Assembly: GCA_035578175.1 (NCBI GenBank)
Contig: JAQMRL010000002.1
Span: 132,930,171 to 132,994,170, forward strand
Source: Catonia carolina
Lineage: Eukaryota; Arthropoda; Insecta; Hemiptera; Achilidae
Reading direction: 5' to 3'
DNA: 64,000 bases
Below, in pieces: positions 47,470 through 59,019 of the stretch (its first letter is position 1; the number at the start of each line of letters is the position of its first letter). The notes beneath the pieces are model-generated. The model did not search any database. It saw nothing but the letters and a program-made list of their open reading frames with translations, and had not been told where the DNA came from. Position numbers and translations under genes: made by a program.

Positions 47470-47640
47470 AAAATATTACAAGGAAAAGTTGAATAAAGAG
47501 GAGTGAGAAGAAGAATCTCATGGCTGAAAAATCTTAGAAAATAGTACTCCATGATTACAACACAGCTACTTAGGGTGGCAGAGAACAAAACAATGATAGC
47601 TAATATAGTTGCCAATATTTGTAACTACAACAAGAAGAAT
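47470..47640 (+). pseudogene. non-LTR 3' end relic
   Basis: Translation RGVRRRISWLKNLRK followed by LLRVAENKTMIANIVANI is the same C-terminal ending seen on - at 41.15 kb. One stop is present and nothing else of the element is preserved. Confidence 0.5.
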
Positions 47641-48054
47641 GTAAGTCTTCTTATATGCATGCATATGATAAAAAAAAACAATGTTTATAGGAGAATTTAC
47701 CACATGCGATTAATCAAATGATTGCTATTCTTTCAAGAACAAAGACTTCATCCTAACAATTTTATTGTACAGCCGTTAAGAGATAATTAAAAAAGGGTTA
47801 TTTTCTTCCACAGATTGATTTGAGCAAAATTATGATGATAATTTAAATATCTTATACAAAACACAATAAAACAATAAACGTTAATATTTTCAACCGGAAC
47901 AGCAATTTGACTTTTTACATAAGAATGAGAAACAGAATAACAGCTTAGGAATAAGAAATTTAAAAAAAAAACATGAACAATATTCTATTAATTTATAAAA
48001 CTGGAGAAAAGAAACTCATCTGAATCTATTAATCTCTAAAGATAATTCAGAAAT

Positions 48055-48175
48055 GAATGGATGAATGGTTTTATGAGTGCTGTAGAAAAGAGACCCCTCT
48101 TCTGATAAGATACGAATGAAACACATTTTGGGTTATGGTGAATGGTCAAGTGCTGAAGAACTCCTGCTATAACAA
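48055..48175 (+). pseudogene. non-LTR 3' end relic
   Basis: ATGGATGAATGGTTTTATGA, GCTGTAGAAAAGAGACC and TTTTGGGTTATGGTGAATGG parallel the last 100 bp of the relic at 53.9-54.18 kb (MKAVEKV...NGVLGCGKWPSA). Confidence 0.45.
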
Positions 48176-48189
48176 AAAAAAAACACTTA

Positions 48190-48570
48190 ATCTATTCAAA
48201 AATAAATCCTTTTAATGCACCCTGCAGCTTGAAATGAATTTCATATAATAAATTTCACACTAACCTTTATAAGCTGCCTTAGTTACTATTATCTGTCACT
48301 AGTGTTTCGGTGGATCCACCATTATCAGAGTACAAAATACCATTTGAAACTAAAAATTTTTTTTAAATCTTTAGAAGATGTAAAAATTTAGATGTTAAAA
48401 AGGATCTTCTAAAGATTTTAAATAAAAATTTTTTAGTTTAAAATGGTATTTTGTCCACTGATGATGGTGGATTCACCGAAACACGTGTAAGTGACCAATA
48501 GAAACTACACAGCTTAAAAAGGTTAGTGAAATTTATTATATGAAATAGAATTAAGAATCTATCTATAGAA
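48190..48570. mobile_element. PLE-A-like foldback without RT
   Basis: Inverted arms (48195-48385 and about 48410-48560) both carry the PLE-A hammerhead region. On + (48458-48489) the core CTGATGA, GGTG/CACC and GAAACACGTGTA are complete but helix I pairing is poor. On - the core reads CTGATAA, losing invariant G8. The outer left end shares AATGCACCCTGCAGC with the PLE-A outer end. Confidence 0.65.
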
Positions 48571-48579
48571 TAAGAATAC

Positions 48580-50675
48580 AGTATAGAAATAAGGAAATGC
48601 TGGATAAGTAAGAAAAAACATTCTACTATTTAGTAAATTAATCTGTAGGTGCTACTCATCCACTGGAGTGCGTTTGGCCCTTCTCCTACCATAGCTGCAC
48701 ATTTTAAATTGAAACTACAGTATGTTTTGTAATGAGGACATATGTTTGGAAGCAATGTTACAGACCAAAATCACAAATTATAGAGGAACTATTCCTTGCC
48801 ATCAACCAGTGCATGCACAAAACAGTATCACATTGCGGGTAGACAGATAAAAACGAAAAGGTACTGTCAAGAATTAACAAATGTCTGCATCAAAATGTCA
48901 TGGTTAAAACTAGGAAGGCAGCATATCTTAGTCATGTAATACACTACTGATAATTAGAACAAATTCAATTAATATTGGAAGGTAAAATTGAAGGAAAGTA
49001 AGAGATTGTTAGAGAAAAAAAATCATGGTCAAAGATCTATGCCTGCACAGATGGAAACATCAACAAAAATTACAATTTACTTCATCAGACCACAATACAG
49101 AAAAATTTGGCATAATACTTGCCAATCTCAACTGAGATGGCACTAAGGAAAAAGACATTAACATATACAATGAAAATTTTTAACCCTGTTCACACTAGTA
49201 ATGACGAACCTGTTACAGTGTTTGTCCTTGAAAAGGAAAGACGAGTCCATTTTACTTTTCAGGAGGGGGTTTACCACCACAGAGGCAAAAAATTTGACAC
49301 TTTGCAGGGTTGCAAAGGACGTGTAATGGCTTCCTTCTAACTGCACCTACAGAACTTTTCAAAACACGTGGTTGTAGGGAAAAGAATTTTCTACATTGCT
49401 TTGCTTGCAGCTGTAACCTAAATATAATAGTGGCTCTGTGACATCACCGTAAACAATGTAAAATACCACTCCTTCATGCTTCCCTGTGATGTGAAAATGG
49501 ACTCATGTTGAACATTTTGTAACTTCGTCAAATATTTACAAAAATTTAAATAAAAACAAACATTTATTCCAGTAAACTCTTGTCTACAAAACATGTTTTA
49601 TAAATTTTTTCCTAAACTGAAATTTAAGCCCGTTATAGTAAAAAATATCAAGTAAACAAAAATTTTCGAGGTTGAAAATTTTGCTCGCCTAAACGCAAAG
49701 AATTATGAAGTGATTTTCTTGTAATTATATTCAAAAGGCGCATATGTATTAAATGAATCAACTGTAATTTTTTCAGAATTTTTTGTCTGTAAGGACGTTA
49801 GATAAAACAGTTGTTTTGAGAGCGCATTTTGATTTTTGCAATTCTTCTGTTTAACAAGTAACAGTCCGTTTCCAAAGGGTTAATAGACTTTTGGAACAGA
49901 GGAAATATCAAGTCAAGTAACATTTGTAGTATTACAGTAGAGTTAATATAGAGAAAAACATCACAGTTTATCTTGAAAATAATGAGTTATAGAATTTTTC
50001 ACTTACAAAAAGAAGATACCCTGATTTCCTCTTTGTTTTCGATATTATTTATGAAGAATTGGTATGGACAGAAAGTATTTTTACAAAAATTCCATGAAGA
50101 AATTACAATAGCAATATAAATTTATTACATATAATTAGATAAATAATTTAAAGATGCCTAGTTAAGAAAAAATAACAAAATGGTTTGGTATATTATGCAC
50201 CATTCAGTTTAATCATAAGTTAACATGTATATATCATAAACTATTACATAAATACAGTACCTATCTCTACCTATATTAATAACTGTACATTATTATACAC
50301 AATGATATTATATTATTTTTTTATATTAATAATAATAATAATTTATCACTTGGAACAACAAATAGTCATGCGTAAATCTTGAAAATCATAGTTAAATGGC
50401 TGCTCTGTGTTCATTAAAACAAGAAATTACATTAAATAGCAGCCAAACTGCTTTTTCAAACAGTTTAAAATGTTAAAACAATTAAAAATCTTTCAAACAA
50501 CACATTTAAACTGTAACAATTCTTTTAAAGTTTACATATGGGAATTATAATTTAATATTTTTACAATTCATGACGCTGAAAAACAAATGAGTGACTGACT
50601 AAAATTCATAAATGATACGTATTACATGTTATGGTAAAAAACATATGTACAAGAATCGGTTTTGTGAGTCTGATA
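48580..50675. other. intergenic, nothing recognised
   Basis: No conserved protein or element end. The open frame at 49119-49340 shows no domain I recognise. Confidence 0.3.
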
Positions 50676-50679
50676 GATT

Positions 50680-51025
50680 AAAAATTAAAAATTATTTTAT
50701 TCATTCACGAATAAATCTTAAGAATGCATTGTACAGTTTGTAATCAATATAAATAACAATTATAATAAATAATTATATAACTTAAAAAATTCTTATAAAT
50801 AAAGCATATTATTAATAAAAACGTTAAAAAAGCAAAAAATTTGAATGTTTCTTTTCTAACATTTTCGGAAATGTAAGATTAAAAATTATTTTATTCATTT
50901 ACAAATAAATCTTTAAAATGCATAAATAATAATATAAATTAAAAAATGAATAAAGGATACTATTAATAAATGTTTAAAAAGCATAAAAATTGAATGTTTC
51001 TTATCTGACTTTTCGGAAATCTCGG
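50680..51025 (+). repeat. two tandem copies of an AT-rich dispersed repeat
   Basis: 50680-50872 and 50873-51025 share AAAATTATTTTATTCATT, AATAAATCTT followed by AATGCAT, AAAATTTGAATGTTTCTT and TTTTCGGAAAT. A third copy is at 53628-53845. The AATAAATCTTTAAAATGCAT part also resembles PLE outer ends. Confidence 0.55.
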
Positions 51026-51187
51026 AGCCTGCCTGTTTATTTTAGATAACCAAGACCATACTGAAACATGAATGAAATCAGTTACATAATAGTTCATCTA
51101 AGACAAATAATAACGTGGAATGCAATGAAATTACGTTTTTCTTGTTGTTTAGGTCATCAGCCGAAAGGCTAGTTTCAACCTCTGGAT

Positions 51188-52106
51188 CAGTGTTTCTCAA
51201 CAGGTGTGCCACGGCATTAGTGTGTCGTAAAAATTTTGAGACTAAGATATTTGTGATAAAAAAATTAAAATAACTTTACTCAATATTCATTTTTAAAAAA
51301 ATAAAAAAAGAGAATAGTCGGCCGCATTGGCGCAGTTGGTAACGTGCTCGCCTCTCATCATGCAGTCCTGGGTTCGAATCCCACTCAGGCATGGCATTTT
51401 TCATACGTTACAAAAAATCATTTCATCTTACATCGCATAAAGTTCCACCCCAACGTCGTCGCTAATGACCACAGCAGTTGATGCGACGTTAAATAAAAAA
51501 AAAAAATAAAAAAGAGAATATTGAAGAACTTTAAGACTTATTTTTTAGGGGATTTATTGGCTTGCGCCTTACCACAAAAGAATGGCTCAACAGAAAAACG
51601 TTGCAACTGACAAAATTTACAAAAGTGAGGTTTCAGTGGAATACATTCTATAAATCCTCTATTTGATCATAATAGTGACTTCTAACGGGTAGAATTGTAA
51701 CTAAAATCTCAGAAATTCTTGAAACAAAATCGTCATACAGTGAAAAATTGTTATACAGCTAAGAATCCGATGGTATCTTTCACTTTCTGTAAAAATTAGT
51801 TTTTGTTACTGGCAACGTTTTTCCGTTGACCCATTCAGATAAGTAAGAAATTATTGATGAAAAACTTCAGCTGGTTGCTTCTTACATGAAAGTTCAATTC
51901 TTGGTGGTATTGGAACACATTTCCTGTTCAACTGAGAGTAGTCTCTCGTACTTTTTATGTTTTATGTTTTGTTGTGTTGAAAAATGTAACAGGGTATTAA
52001 ATGCTTCCACTGAGTACTCTTTCTTTCTAACTCTTACATTAGTGTTCCGTAGAAACTCTCTACATAGGATAGTGTACCGTAACCAAAAAAAGGTTGATAA
52101 CTACTG
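51188..52106. mobile_element. hAT-like element, no transposase
   Basis: Ends are CAGTGTTTCTCAACAGGTG and the complement of AAAGGTTGATAACTACTG, typical hAT inverted repeats. It interrupts a SINE-like copy at CTCTAGAG. The flanking 8-mers (CTCTGGAT and TTCTATAG) are diverged versions of the expected 8-bp duplication. A tRNA SINE has inserted inside it. Confidence 0.6.
51317..51515 (+). repeat. tRNA-derived SINE, best-preserved copy
   Basis: Pol III A box TGGCGCAGTTGG (51328-51339) and perfect B box GGTTCGAATCC (51371-51381). Body GGCATTTTTCATACGTTAC and CAACGTCGTCGCTAATGACC, tail GCGACGTTAAATAAAAAA. It is not a functional tRNA gene, because the acceptor ends do not pair. Confidence 0.8.
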
Positions 52107-52460
52107 TTCTATAGGCTTTACTAAGTAAAACAAGGTATGAATTGGTTTACCATTAAACTATACAGGATGAATAAATATTAAAATGTAATGGACGAAGGTA
52201 GAATTTAATACAAATTAACCTATCATGATTATATTAAAATACCCTGCATTACATAGAATGTACGAGGCGTATTTTTAAAGTAAGTACCGTTTGAAAATAA
52301 AAAAAAAATAAAAGGAAATTTGCAAAAACTAATTTTATTTTCGTAATCTACATACTTTTATCTATTTTTCTACATAGTTTCCAAGTTTTTGTAAACACTT
52401 ATCATATCGCACAACTAAATTTTGGAAACCTTTTTCATAAAAACTTGCCGCCTGCTGTGA

Positions 52461-52640
52461 TTTGACCTTTGGCTTTGACCTTTACGGGAGAGTGCGTGTG
52501 TCTCCAATCCATGCTTTGTTGTTTCGATTCGGGAGTGAAATGCGAAATCCACGTTTCGTCTCCAGTACGATCCGACTCAGCATATCGTCACCGTTTTCGT
52601 CATAACGTGTCAGAAAATTCAAGGAACTGTCGAGTCTTTT
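52461..52640 (-). pseudogene. mariner transposase middle fragment on -
   Basis: The - strand reads LTRYDENGDDMLSRIV, then a frameshifted GDETW region, HFTPESKQQSMDWRH and SPVKVKAK, then jumps directly to the inverted C-terminus in the left arm. This half is therefore an internally deleted transposase opposing the + half. Confidence 0.7.
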
Positions 52641-52654
52641 GAACTCTCTCGAGC

Positions 52655-52941
52655 GGCCTCACACTGCCGCTCAGACCCGAGCTGCATTGGACTCTTTTGG
52701 CTGGGAAGTTTTGGACCACCCACCCTACAGCCCTGACCTTGCGCCGAGCGACTTTCATCTCTTCCGTCATCTGAAACATCACTTAGGCGGCAGCCGTTAT
52801 GACGATGACGACGAATTGAAAACGGCCGTGAATTCTTGGTTATCACAGCAGGCGGCAAGTTTTTATGAAGAAGGTTTCCAAAATTTAGTTGTGCGATATG
52901 ATAAGGGTTTACAAAAACTTGGAAACTATGTAGAAAAATAG
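52655..52941 (+). pseudogene. mariner transposase C-terminal third on +
   Basis: LERPHTAAQTRAALDSFGWE (second Asp lost at the breakpoint), DHPPYSPDLAPSDFHLFRHL (third Asp present), ending VVRYDKGLQKLGNYVEK at 52941. Confidence 0.85.
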
Positions 52942-53049
52942 ATAAAAGTATGTAGATTCCGAAAATAAAATTAGTTTTTGCAAATTTCCTTTTATTTTTT
53001 TTTTATTTTCAAACGGTACTTACTTTAAAAATACGCCTCGTAAAACGAA

Positions 53050-53625
53050 TCAAATTTTTAACTTGTGCAATAATAATAATAATATATAACTTGTGCTCTT
53101 TTACAATGTAACATGAAAAAAAATTGTAATTAATTAAGCTTTATCATAAGATAATGTACTTGAGTAGATCAGAATCAAAATTTATTAAGTACAAAAAAAT
53201 GTTTAATTAGATTATTGTTTAGTTTCATTTGTAGCCCAAAACTCACTCTATACGATTGAAAACACATTTACATAATGTATACTGAAACATAGCTGATTAA
53301 CTAACAATTCCAAAGATGTCTTGTATTTATTCAAAAAATTTATCAGTGTTATAAGTTATTTAACAAATAAAAGTAATCATAATTATTACTTTAAATTTTT
53401 TTTATTACTTTACTACTTTTTAAGACAAATTTTTAAGAACAAAACTACATTCAGAGTGATTTCAAAACTTTCAAACTTCAAATTTTATTAAAAAAATTTC
53501 ATGGTTATTTCAAAGAATCATGGTTGGTTGATCAACCTAGATTTAAAATCAGAATAATAACTTTGGAAATGAGTTTCAGGAGAAGAAAACAACCAATAAT
53601 TTAACTCGATTTAGCAAAATCAGTT
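53050..53625. other. intergenic, nothing recognised
   Basis: AT-rich without supported features. Confidence 0.3.
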
Positions 53626-53627
53626 GC

Positions 53628-53845
53628 AAATTATTTCATTAATTCACGAATAAATCTTTAAAATGCATCATACAACTTGATATAACTTGAACATATAACT
53701 TGCATCATCAATATAAACAAGAATATGTTATAATAAATAATTATATACCTAAATTAAAAAATTCTTACAAATAAAGCATTTTATTACGAAGTTCAAAGAG
53801 AAAAAATTTGAATTATTTTATCTGAAATTTTTGGAAATCTAGGGA
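53628..53845 (+). repeat. AT-rich dispersed repeat, third copy
   Basis: Shares TCACGAATAAATCTTTAAAA, TAATAAATAATTATAT, AAATAAAGCATTTTATTA and TTTTTGGAAATCTAGG with 50680-51025. Confidence 0.55.
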
Positions 53846-53879
53846 CCCTAGATCAAGTTAGGAATGAAGATATTTTAAA

Positions 53880-54180
53880 GGTTTCATTAATTAACAAAAT
53901 TGAAAAAAGACAACTCATCAGGTATGGTTATCTGCAATGAATGGAGGACAGGTTACCACGGAATATTGAGCTATGGGTTCCAGCTAGACGGATGAGTTGA
54001 GCATGACCCAGGAAAGGTTGGACGGATAGTATTATGAAAGCTGTAGAGAAGGTCTATAGATGAAGACATTATTCAATAAAATTGAATGGCGTTTTGGGTT
54101 GTGGTAAGTGGCCTAGTGCTGTACATCAGCCGCTGTACTAATAATAATAATAATTATTATTATTATTATTATTATTTCAA
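53880..54180 (+). pseudogene. non-LTR retrotransposon 3' end with AAT tail
   Basis: Broken frames read MEDRLPRNIELWVPARRM, PRKGWTDSIMKAVEKV and LNGVLGCGKWPSA, the usual ending of an RTE-like RT. It is followed by an (AAT)n/(ATT)n tail at 54139-54177. Confidence 0.7.
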
Positions 54181-54369
54181 AGAATTACATCTGAAATCGA
54201 TATTTAAATTAATCCGGATTTTATAACAGACCAACAAAAACAAACCAATCATGAGTTCACCTATTACTTTATTTACAACAATTTTTTTTTTGGTTTACTG
54301 AAAATCTGTAAAAATAGAATGAGTGAGGTTTGATTCTGATCAACTCATATTTAAATGCTTTTTTATAAT

Positions 54370-54560
54370 GGAAATATATATTTCTAAATCATCAGTAATA
54401 TGGTAACAGTACACAGTCACCAATGTTTATAGTCCTTTCATGTATTTCATACAGTAATCCATTTTCAAATTAATAAATAGTTAAAATTTAAAACTTCTTA
54501 CTCCTACCATGGCAGATAAGGAATCTTGATTCCTTATCTTTAAGGAAGTTTTAAATTTTA
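54370..54560 (-). mobile_element. PLE-B 3' end fragment
   Basis: On - it reads the last ORF codons (AAGGAATC...CTGCCATGGTAGG, then AGTTTTAAATTTTAACT), a degenerate hammerhead region (ACTGTATGAAATACATGAAA then GGACTATAAACATTGG) and GAAATATATATTTCC. A near-perfect inverted repeat at 54486-54565 (AGTTAAAATTTAAAACTTC...) shows a local foldback. The opposite-strand end lies at 55230. Confidence 0.6.
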
Positions 54561-54909
54561 ACTATAAATACATTGAAGACCCCACAGCAAGAATGATCCA
54601 AGTACATTTTTCTAAATATTTTAATGTTTTCTCATTCTGTAGCAGAAAATACATAATTTTTCCCAAGTATATCAAAACAAACCAAAATCGGCCCTTGTCA
54701 GGTTTGTAGAAAGTATTATTGATCATAGTCAAGAAGGCACATTGGTACTTCCGTTAGTTTGAAGTTATATGTTCACAGGCTGACTGTATCATTAACATAC
54801 AATTATAAATTGTACACCATTTATACAATATTTTTTTAACAAAACCTTCTGCCTAAATCCGTTAAAAATTGGAAGGAGATTGAGAAAACTTGAATGAATC
54901 GAATCAAAT

Positions 54910-55090
54910 TCAGACAACTAACTACAGACTTTAAGGGTTTCCATGAAAAGCAAAAACAGAACACCGGTGGACAGAATAAAGGAGAATTGCTTACAGTGAG
55001 TGAATGCTGAGAATGTGTGCTGCAAAATGAACTTTTAGAACCATCTAAAGTCCCCTCATGTGGTCTAAAATTGGCCCTACATAGAAAAAA
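54910..55090. repeat. dispersed repeat, copy of 8512-8700
   Basis: Same order of shared words as the 8.5-kb copy (CTACAGACTTTAAGGGTTTC, CAGAACACC, GGTGGACAG, TGAATGCTGAGAATG). It lies between the two PLE-B ends. Confidence 0.45.
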
Positions 55091-55224
55091 TACTGAAAAA
55101 CAGTAATTAAATGCAGATAGTTAGCACTAGCTGTGTTTTATTTATTGCTATCCAAAAACTGACACTGCAAATTTATGAAAAAACTGACTTAGATCCTTTT
55201 TGCTGAGGGGTCTTCATTTGAAAA

Positions 55225-55330
55225 TGCATTACTGAAGATGTGTACAAAGTACATGAAAGCGCTAAAAACATTTGTAAGTGTTTACTGTTGCCGTATTACT
55301 GGTGGTTTGGAAATATATATTTCAATTATA
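55225..55330 (+). mobile_element. PLE-B terminal repeat with degenerate hammerhead
   Basis: ACTGAAGATGTGTACAAAG and TACATGAAAGCGCTAAAAAC mirror the motif at 18966-19006. Helix II retains most pairs, but helix I is mismatched. It ends GTTTGGAAATATATATTTC as PLE-B does. Confidence 0.6.
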
Positions 55331-55339
55331 AATATAATA

Positions 55340-56065
55340 TGGCTATTGATACCAACATAGGATTTTTATAATTACATAACCTTAATCAAAACAGGTAATA
55401 TTATTTCATCGAATTATCAATGATATGGTGTTTCTCATTTACAATAAGCTTAAATAAGAGTAATTTTTAAAAATACAGTACAAGGAAATTTAAATGAGCT
55501 GAAATCGGTTTAAAACCACAGAGATATTGGGGTGAAATAAAAAAAATAAAAAAATTTCTGTGATGAACTTACATTCTAAGGTTACAAACTTATAAGTTAT
55601 TGCTGTAATACATTGTAGTACCTACTGATAAAATGTTTTAGAATTGCTAACAAATTTATAAATTTCTATAATTACCCTTACATGTTATATATTTAAATAC
55701 ACTTTCTACACAAATTGTACTCTTTTATAGAGCAGAAATAAAAAAAAAACCATCAGACTTTTAAGACAAAACCAAATTAAAAAATAAATGTTTAAGTTAT
55801 TTATAAGAAGGAATGGAGTCATTTATCATAAATATATATATATATATATCTAAAGAAAGATGGTGTTCCAGTATACTCTTATCAAGAATGTAATAAGGTT
55901 AATTAATTTAGGACCATACAAAATAGGTATAAGGTATCTAGTGCCTAAAATATCAAATTTGAAAATATTAACAAGTAGTTTATTTTCTGTCACATTGGCT
56001 TTTACCAGCATTACAAATCAATACGGTCAATTCAAATCAATAATTTATCTTAATGAAAATAAAAC
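55340..56065. other. intergenic, nothing recognised
   Basis: AT-rich. An (AT)n run at 55838-55851. No domain in the open frame at 55860-56072. Confidence 0.3.
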
Positions 56066-56069
56066 CAAA

Positions 56070-56480
56070 TAAATGAAAATGAAAACTGCAACCATCTCCG
56101 AAGTGCAAAAGTGAAATTTTGGTGTGATTATTTCTGAAATGGGCATCGTCAGTCCTTAGAGCACAATGTTGGGATGCTTTACAATCTTTTGGTATCAAAT
56201 CTTCGAGATTTACAAATTGACATTGACCACATACAAACAAGATGGGACCACAGCACACACTGAAAGGGATTCAAATTTATTAAATAAATGTTTCCCCAGC
56301 ATGTCTCATATTTCAGCAATATCCCCTAGGCCCCCATGATCATCTATCTGTTTACAGTTTCTTTCTTTGGAGCTACCTTAACATATTGAACGCTACATGG
56401 TTATCGAGAAATTATATGGTGTGACAGACCTGTTCATGCTAATTCTGAGGGTTAATGCCTCTCGGGTGTCCTCCATAACT
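56070..56480 (+). pseudogene. Tc1/mariner-type transposase relic
   Basis: Broken frames give KQDGTTAHTLKG (second catalytic Asp, compare QQDGATAHT), a MFPQHVS segment and SFFLWSYLN (compare DFFLWGYLK). Heavily decayed. Confidence 0.45.
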
Positions 56481-56489
56481 CCGAATAAA

Positions 56490-57140
56490 TCAGGTTTATT
56501 ACGTGTTTTTGTTTAAATTCAAAATAATAAATTATTATTTCAATACGTTTATCTTCTTTTTGTTAAAACAAAGGCTTAAGATTATTAATTAATAATAAAA
56601 ACCCAATTATAAAACAAAAACTGTTTTCAACTGTAGTAGCAATTATGAACCAATTGACAATTTCAAAATTGAAAAAAGTCATCAAGAGCCAATATCTTAA
56701 ATTTATCTTCCTACAGTACAGAGTAAACATTTCTGAGGCACTGTATCACAAAAAGAAACGTGTTTTTTTTTCTTAACTAGCAAAGAAAGAAGGTAAAGAA
56801 ATAAAACATACAGAAATAAGAAAGAACAATGATGCCTGAAAGGCATCAGCCTTATTTATCATGTTAAATGGACAGTGTATTCTCACAAAACTTGTTAATA
56901 AACGATCTGAAAAAAGTCATTTATAAATAATTAGGACCCATCTTAGAAAAAAAATTTTAATTAAAATGGTGGTGAACTTTGAGTAAAAGGCTTTTGATGT
57001 ACATACATGAAGATAAACAAGATCTTTCCGAAAAATTTTTCCAAACTTTGAAGTATTACAGAAAAAAAAACAATTAATAACCATCATCAAAACTGGATGC
57101 ATTACAGATTTTGATCAGTAAAAAAATTACAGTATGTTAA
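56490..57140. other. intergenic, nothing recognised
   Basis: AT-rich, no supported feature. Confidence 0.3.
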
Positions 57141-57145
57141 CAATC

Positions 57146-57440
57146 TTAAAAGTTTTGCTTACTTAAAAACCATGCATCAGCTTTGCGCACCACCTTGTAT
57201 AAACTATAAGAGATTGCTACCAAGTCTTTCAGTGGAAGATTGCCCACTAGGTTTATAAGTCCAAAGATTGAAGACCTGTTGTTAGTTAATGCTTCACATT
57301 TGAAGATAATATGGGATGCAGATTTTTCCTCCTCACCACATAAACTACACACCTGGTCACCACTAAAGATCCCTATGTTATTTCAATGTTTCCTGAAGTG
57401 ACAATGTTCAATTAACAGATACAGCCACCCTAACTAAGCT
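57146..57440 (-). pseudogene. non-LTR (Jockey/R1-like) C-terminal zinc-knuckle relic
   Basis: The - strand reads HCHFRKH, a stop, NNIGIFSGDQVCSLCGEEE and SASHIIFKCEALTNNR. This is the CxxC...H...C finger found after the RNase H domain of clade I/R1/Jockey retrotransposons. Upstream parts are not recognisable. Confidence 0.65.
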
Positions 57441-57649
57441 GGTTGTACCTAGATCAGGAAGTATCAGGAGCAAGTGTATGGGATATAATTCACATAATTC
57501 TCTTACTACACACCAGTAGCCTCTGCAGTCGCTTACTGCAAACCAGTAGTTTGGTTCCAGTACCTCTGACATACTACACTGATCCACTCAGCTCAGAAAT
57601 TTCCCTACATATTAATGATCTGAAGATTTCCATCTATAGTTCCAGTCTT

Positions 57650-58845
57650 TAATATAATACTATACAGTATTTATGTTGCCTTAGTTGTCATAGAGGTTCA
57701 GTAATTGGAACAGATTGATGGTTAAAACCATACTTAGTCCCAATTAGTTTCTATTATAGTGCTCGCCATGAAAGAAGTTCACGACTAGTTGTCAATCAAC
57801 CAATTTAATAAAATTTTCTATTTACATCACAATTTCATTTCTGCTTTATTTGTGCTTTATAAATACAACAATCTACTATACTTGGCACAATATTGTTTTA
57901 AAATTGCATAGTTCCGTCGAAAAATCATTTCCCAATCTCCACGTGGAGCCAAAACAGCACCTTTTTTTAAATGGTTGCCATATTAAAACGGAAAATGAGA
58001 TTTTACTTTTTAAAGATTCACATTGCAGAAAAAAATATGATCTTTACATACGTGAACCCCAATTTTTTATGTTAAGCCTGAATAAAGTAAAATACATTTA
58101 AAAAGCAGAATAACAGAAAACTGGCTAAAAATTCGGTACATTTTATGCGTAAATTGCTGCATCTCCCACAAATCTTTAAATATAAAAATTTATCCATTTG
58201 GTCGGTTTTGAATAGCTCTTCAAATAAAACAGATTTCTTTCGTGGCAGGCAGTATAATGATACTATAATGTAATTATTGTCACAAGTGATTATGTAACTT
58301 GATGATAATATTCACAAAAGAATATGTAAACAATATTAGGATATTACTCCTCCATTTTTGGCTGAGCAAAAATTTAAAAAAAAACTAGACTGTTTGACTT
58401 TTTCAAAAATATAATAAAGAATAAATAAAACATCTTTAAAAGGTACTCCTGTTCATTAGTTTTACTTATTTTTAAAGGAACAATTAAAAACCACCACCAC
58501 CTTTAAACAAACTATGTCCATATACAAATTTACTCCAAAACACATGGCATAAATTGTAAAAGCGTAAATAAGCTGAAATAATTCTAGTAGGTAACTCTAA
58601 AAAGATAACAGTATAATATATTAACTTTTAATAGTATAATAATAAAGTACTGAAATGGCTCATCAAAAATAACAGTAAAATGATTAATGCCACATCCAAC
58701 TTCTGAAATTATATCTGCCAACCTTAAAAAATAACTGTAAATTATTTTCTATGATACATATTTTATTACCTGCAACTGCAGATTTCTGGATGTCTGTTTT
58801 GCAATTATGGTACTGCTTATTCAGAAAACAAAAAGGACGCAGAGG
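57650..58845. other. intergenic, nothing recognised
   Basis: AT-rich. The open frame at 57850-58101 has no recognisable domain. Confidence 0.3.
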
Positions 58846-58854
58846 AAAGAAATG

Positions 58855-58940
58855 CAAGATCTAACCAGGAATTGAACCCACGATTCCTGGCATAAAAGCC
58901 AGTCATGCTGACCACTACACCACAGAGCAACCAGTAATTG
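58855..58940 (-). repeat. tRNA-derived SINE head
   Basis: On - it has A box TGGTGTAGTGGTCAGCA, a TGGC/GCCA stem and B box GGTTCAATTCC, all tRNA-like. The 3' sequence then runs into TAGATCTTGCATTT, the body of the SINE at 21.7 kb. Confidence 0.6.
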
Positions 58941-59019
58941 GCACTGGCAGGAAAACTGATATCGAATATATTCTGCTATTAAATGTCAGTTAATGGCATG
59001 GTGGCATGTGAGCAGTCTT

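Larger units (their letters stand above)
51150..52150 (-). repeat. SINE-like repeat family 2, copy split by a hAT
   Basis: 51150-51187 (TTGTTTAGGTCATCAGCCGA) and 52107-52150 (GGCTTTACTAAGTAAAACAA) are the two sides of one copy, interrupted by 51188-52106. Confidence 0.6.
52263..53040 (+). mobile_element. foldback mariner with 198-bp inverted arms
   Basis: TA-flanked (52261-52262 and 53041-53042), 778 bp. Arms 52263-52460 and 52843-53040 are nearly identical inverted copies, each with the transposase C-terminus (RYDK...LQKLGNYVEK) and the 3' terminal repeat CGAGGCGTATTTTTAAAG. No 5' end is present. Confidence 0.85.

Noticed and set aside
49119..49340. 73-codon frame MPISTEMALRKK...
   Set aside because: No recognisable domain, no splice partner and overlapping frames on both strands.
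51321..51385. Possible functional tRNA gene with perfect A and B boxes
   Set aside because: The acceptor ends do not pair, the sequence runs into a SINE body with an A-rich tail, and several diverged copies exist in the window.
58855..58940. Possible tRNA gene on -
   Set aside because: The cloverleaf is incomplete and its body continues into the same SINE sequence as at 21.7 kb.
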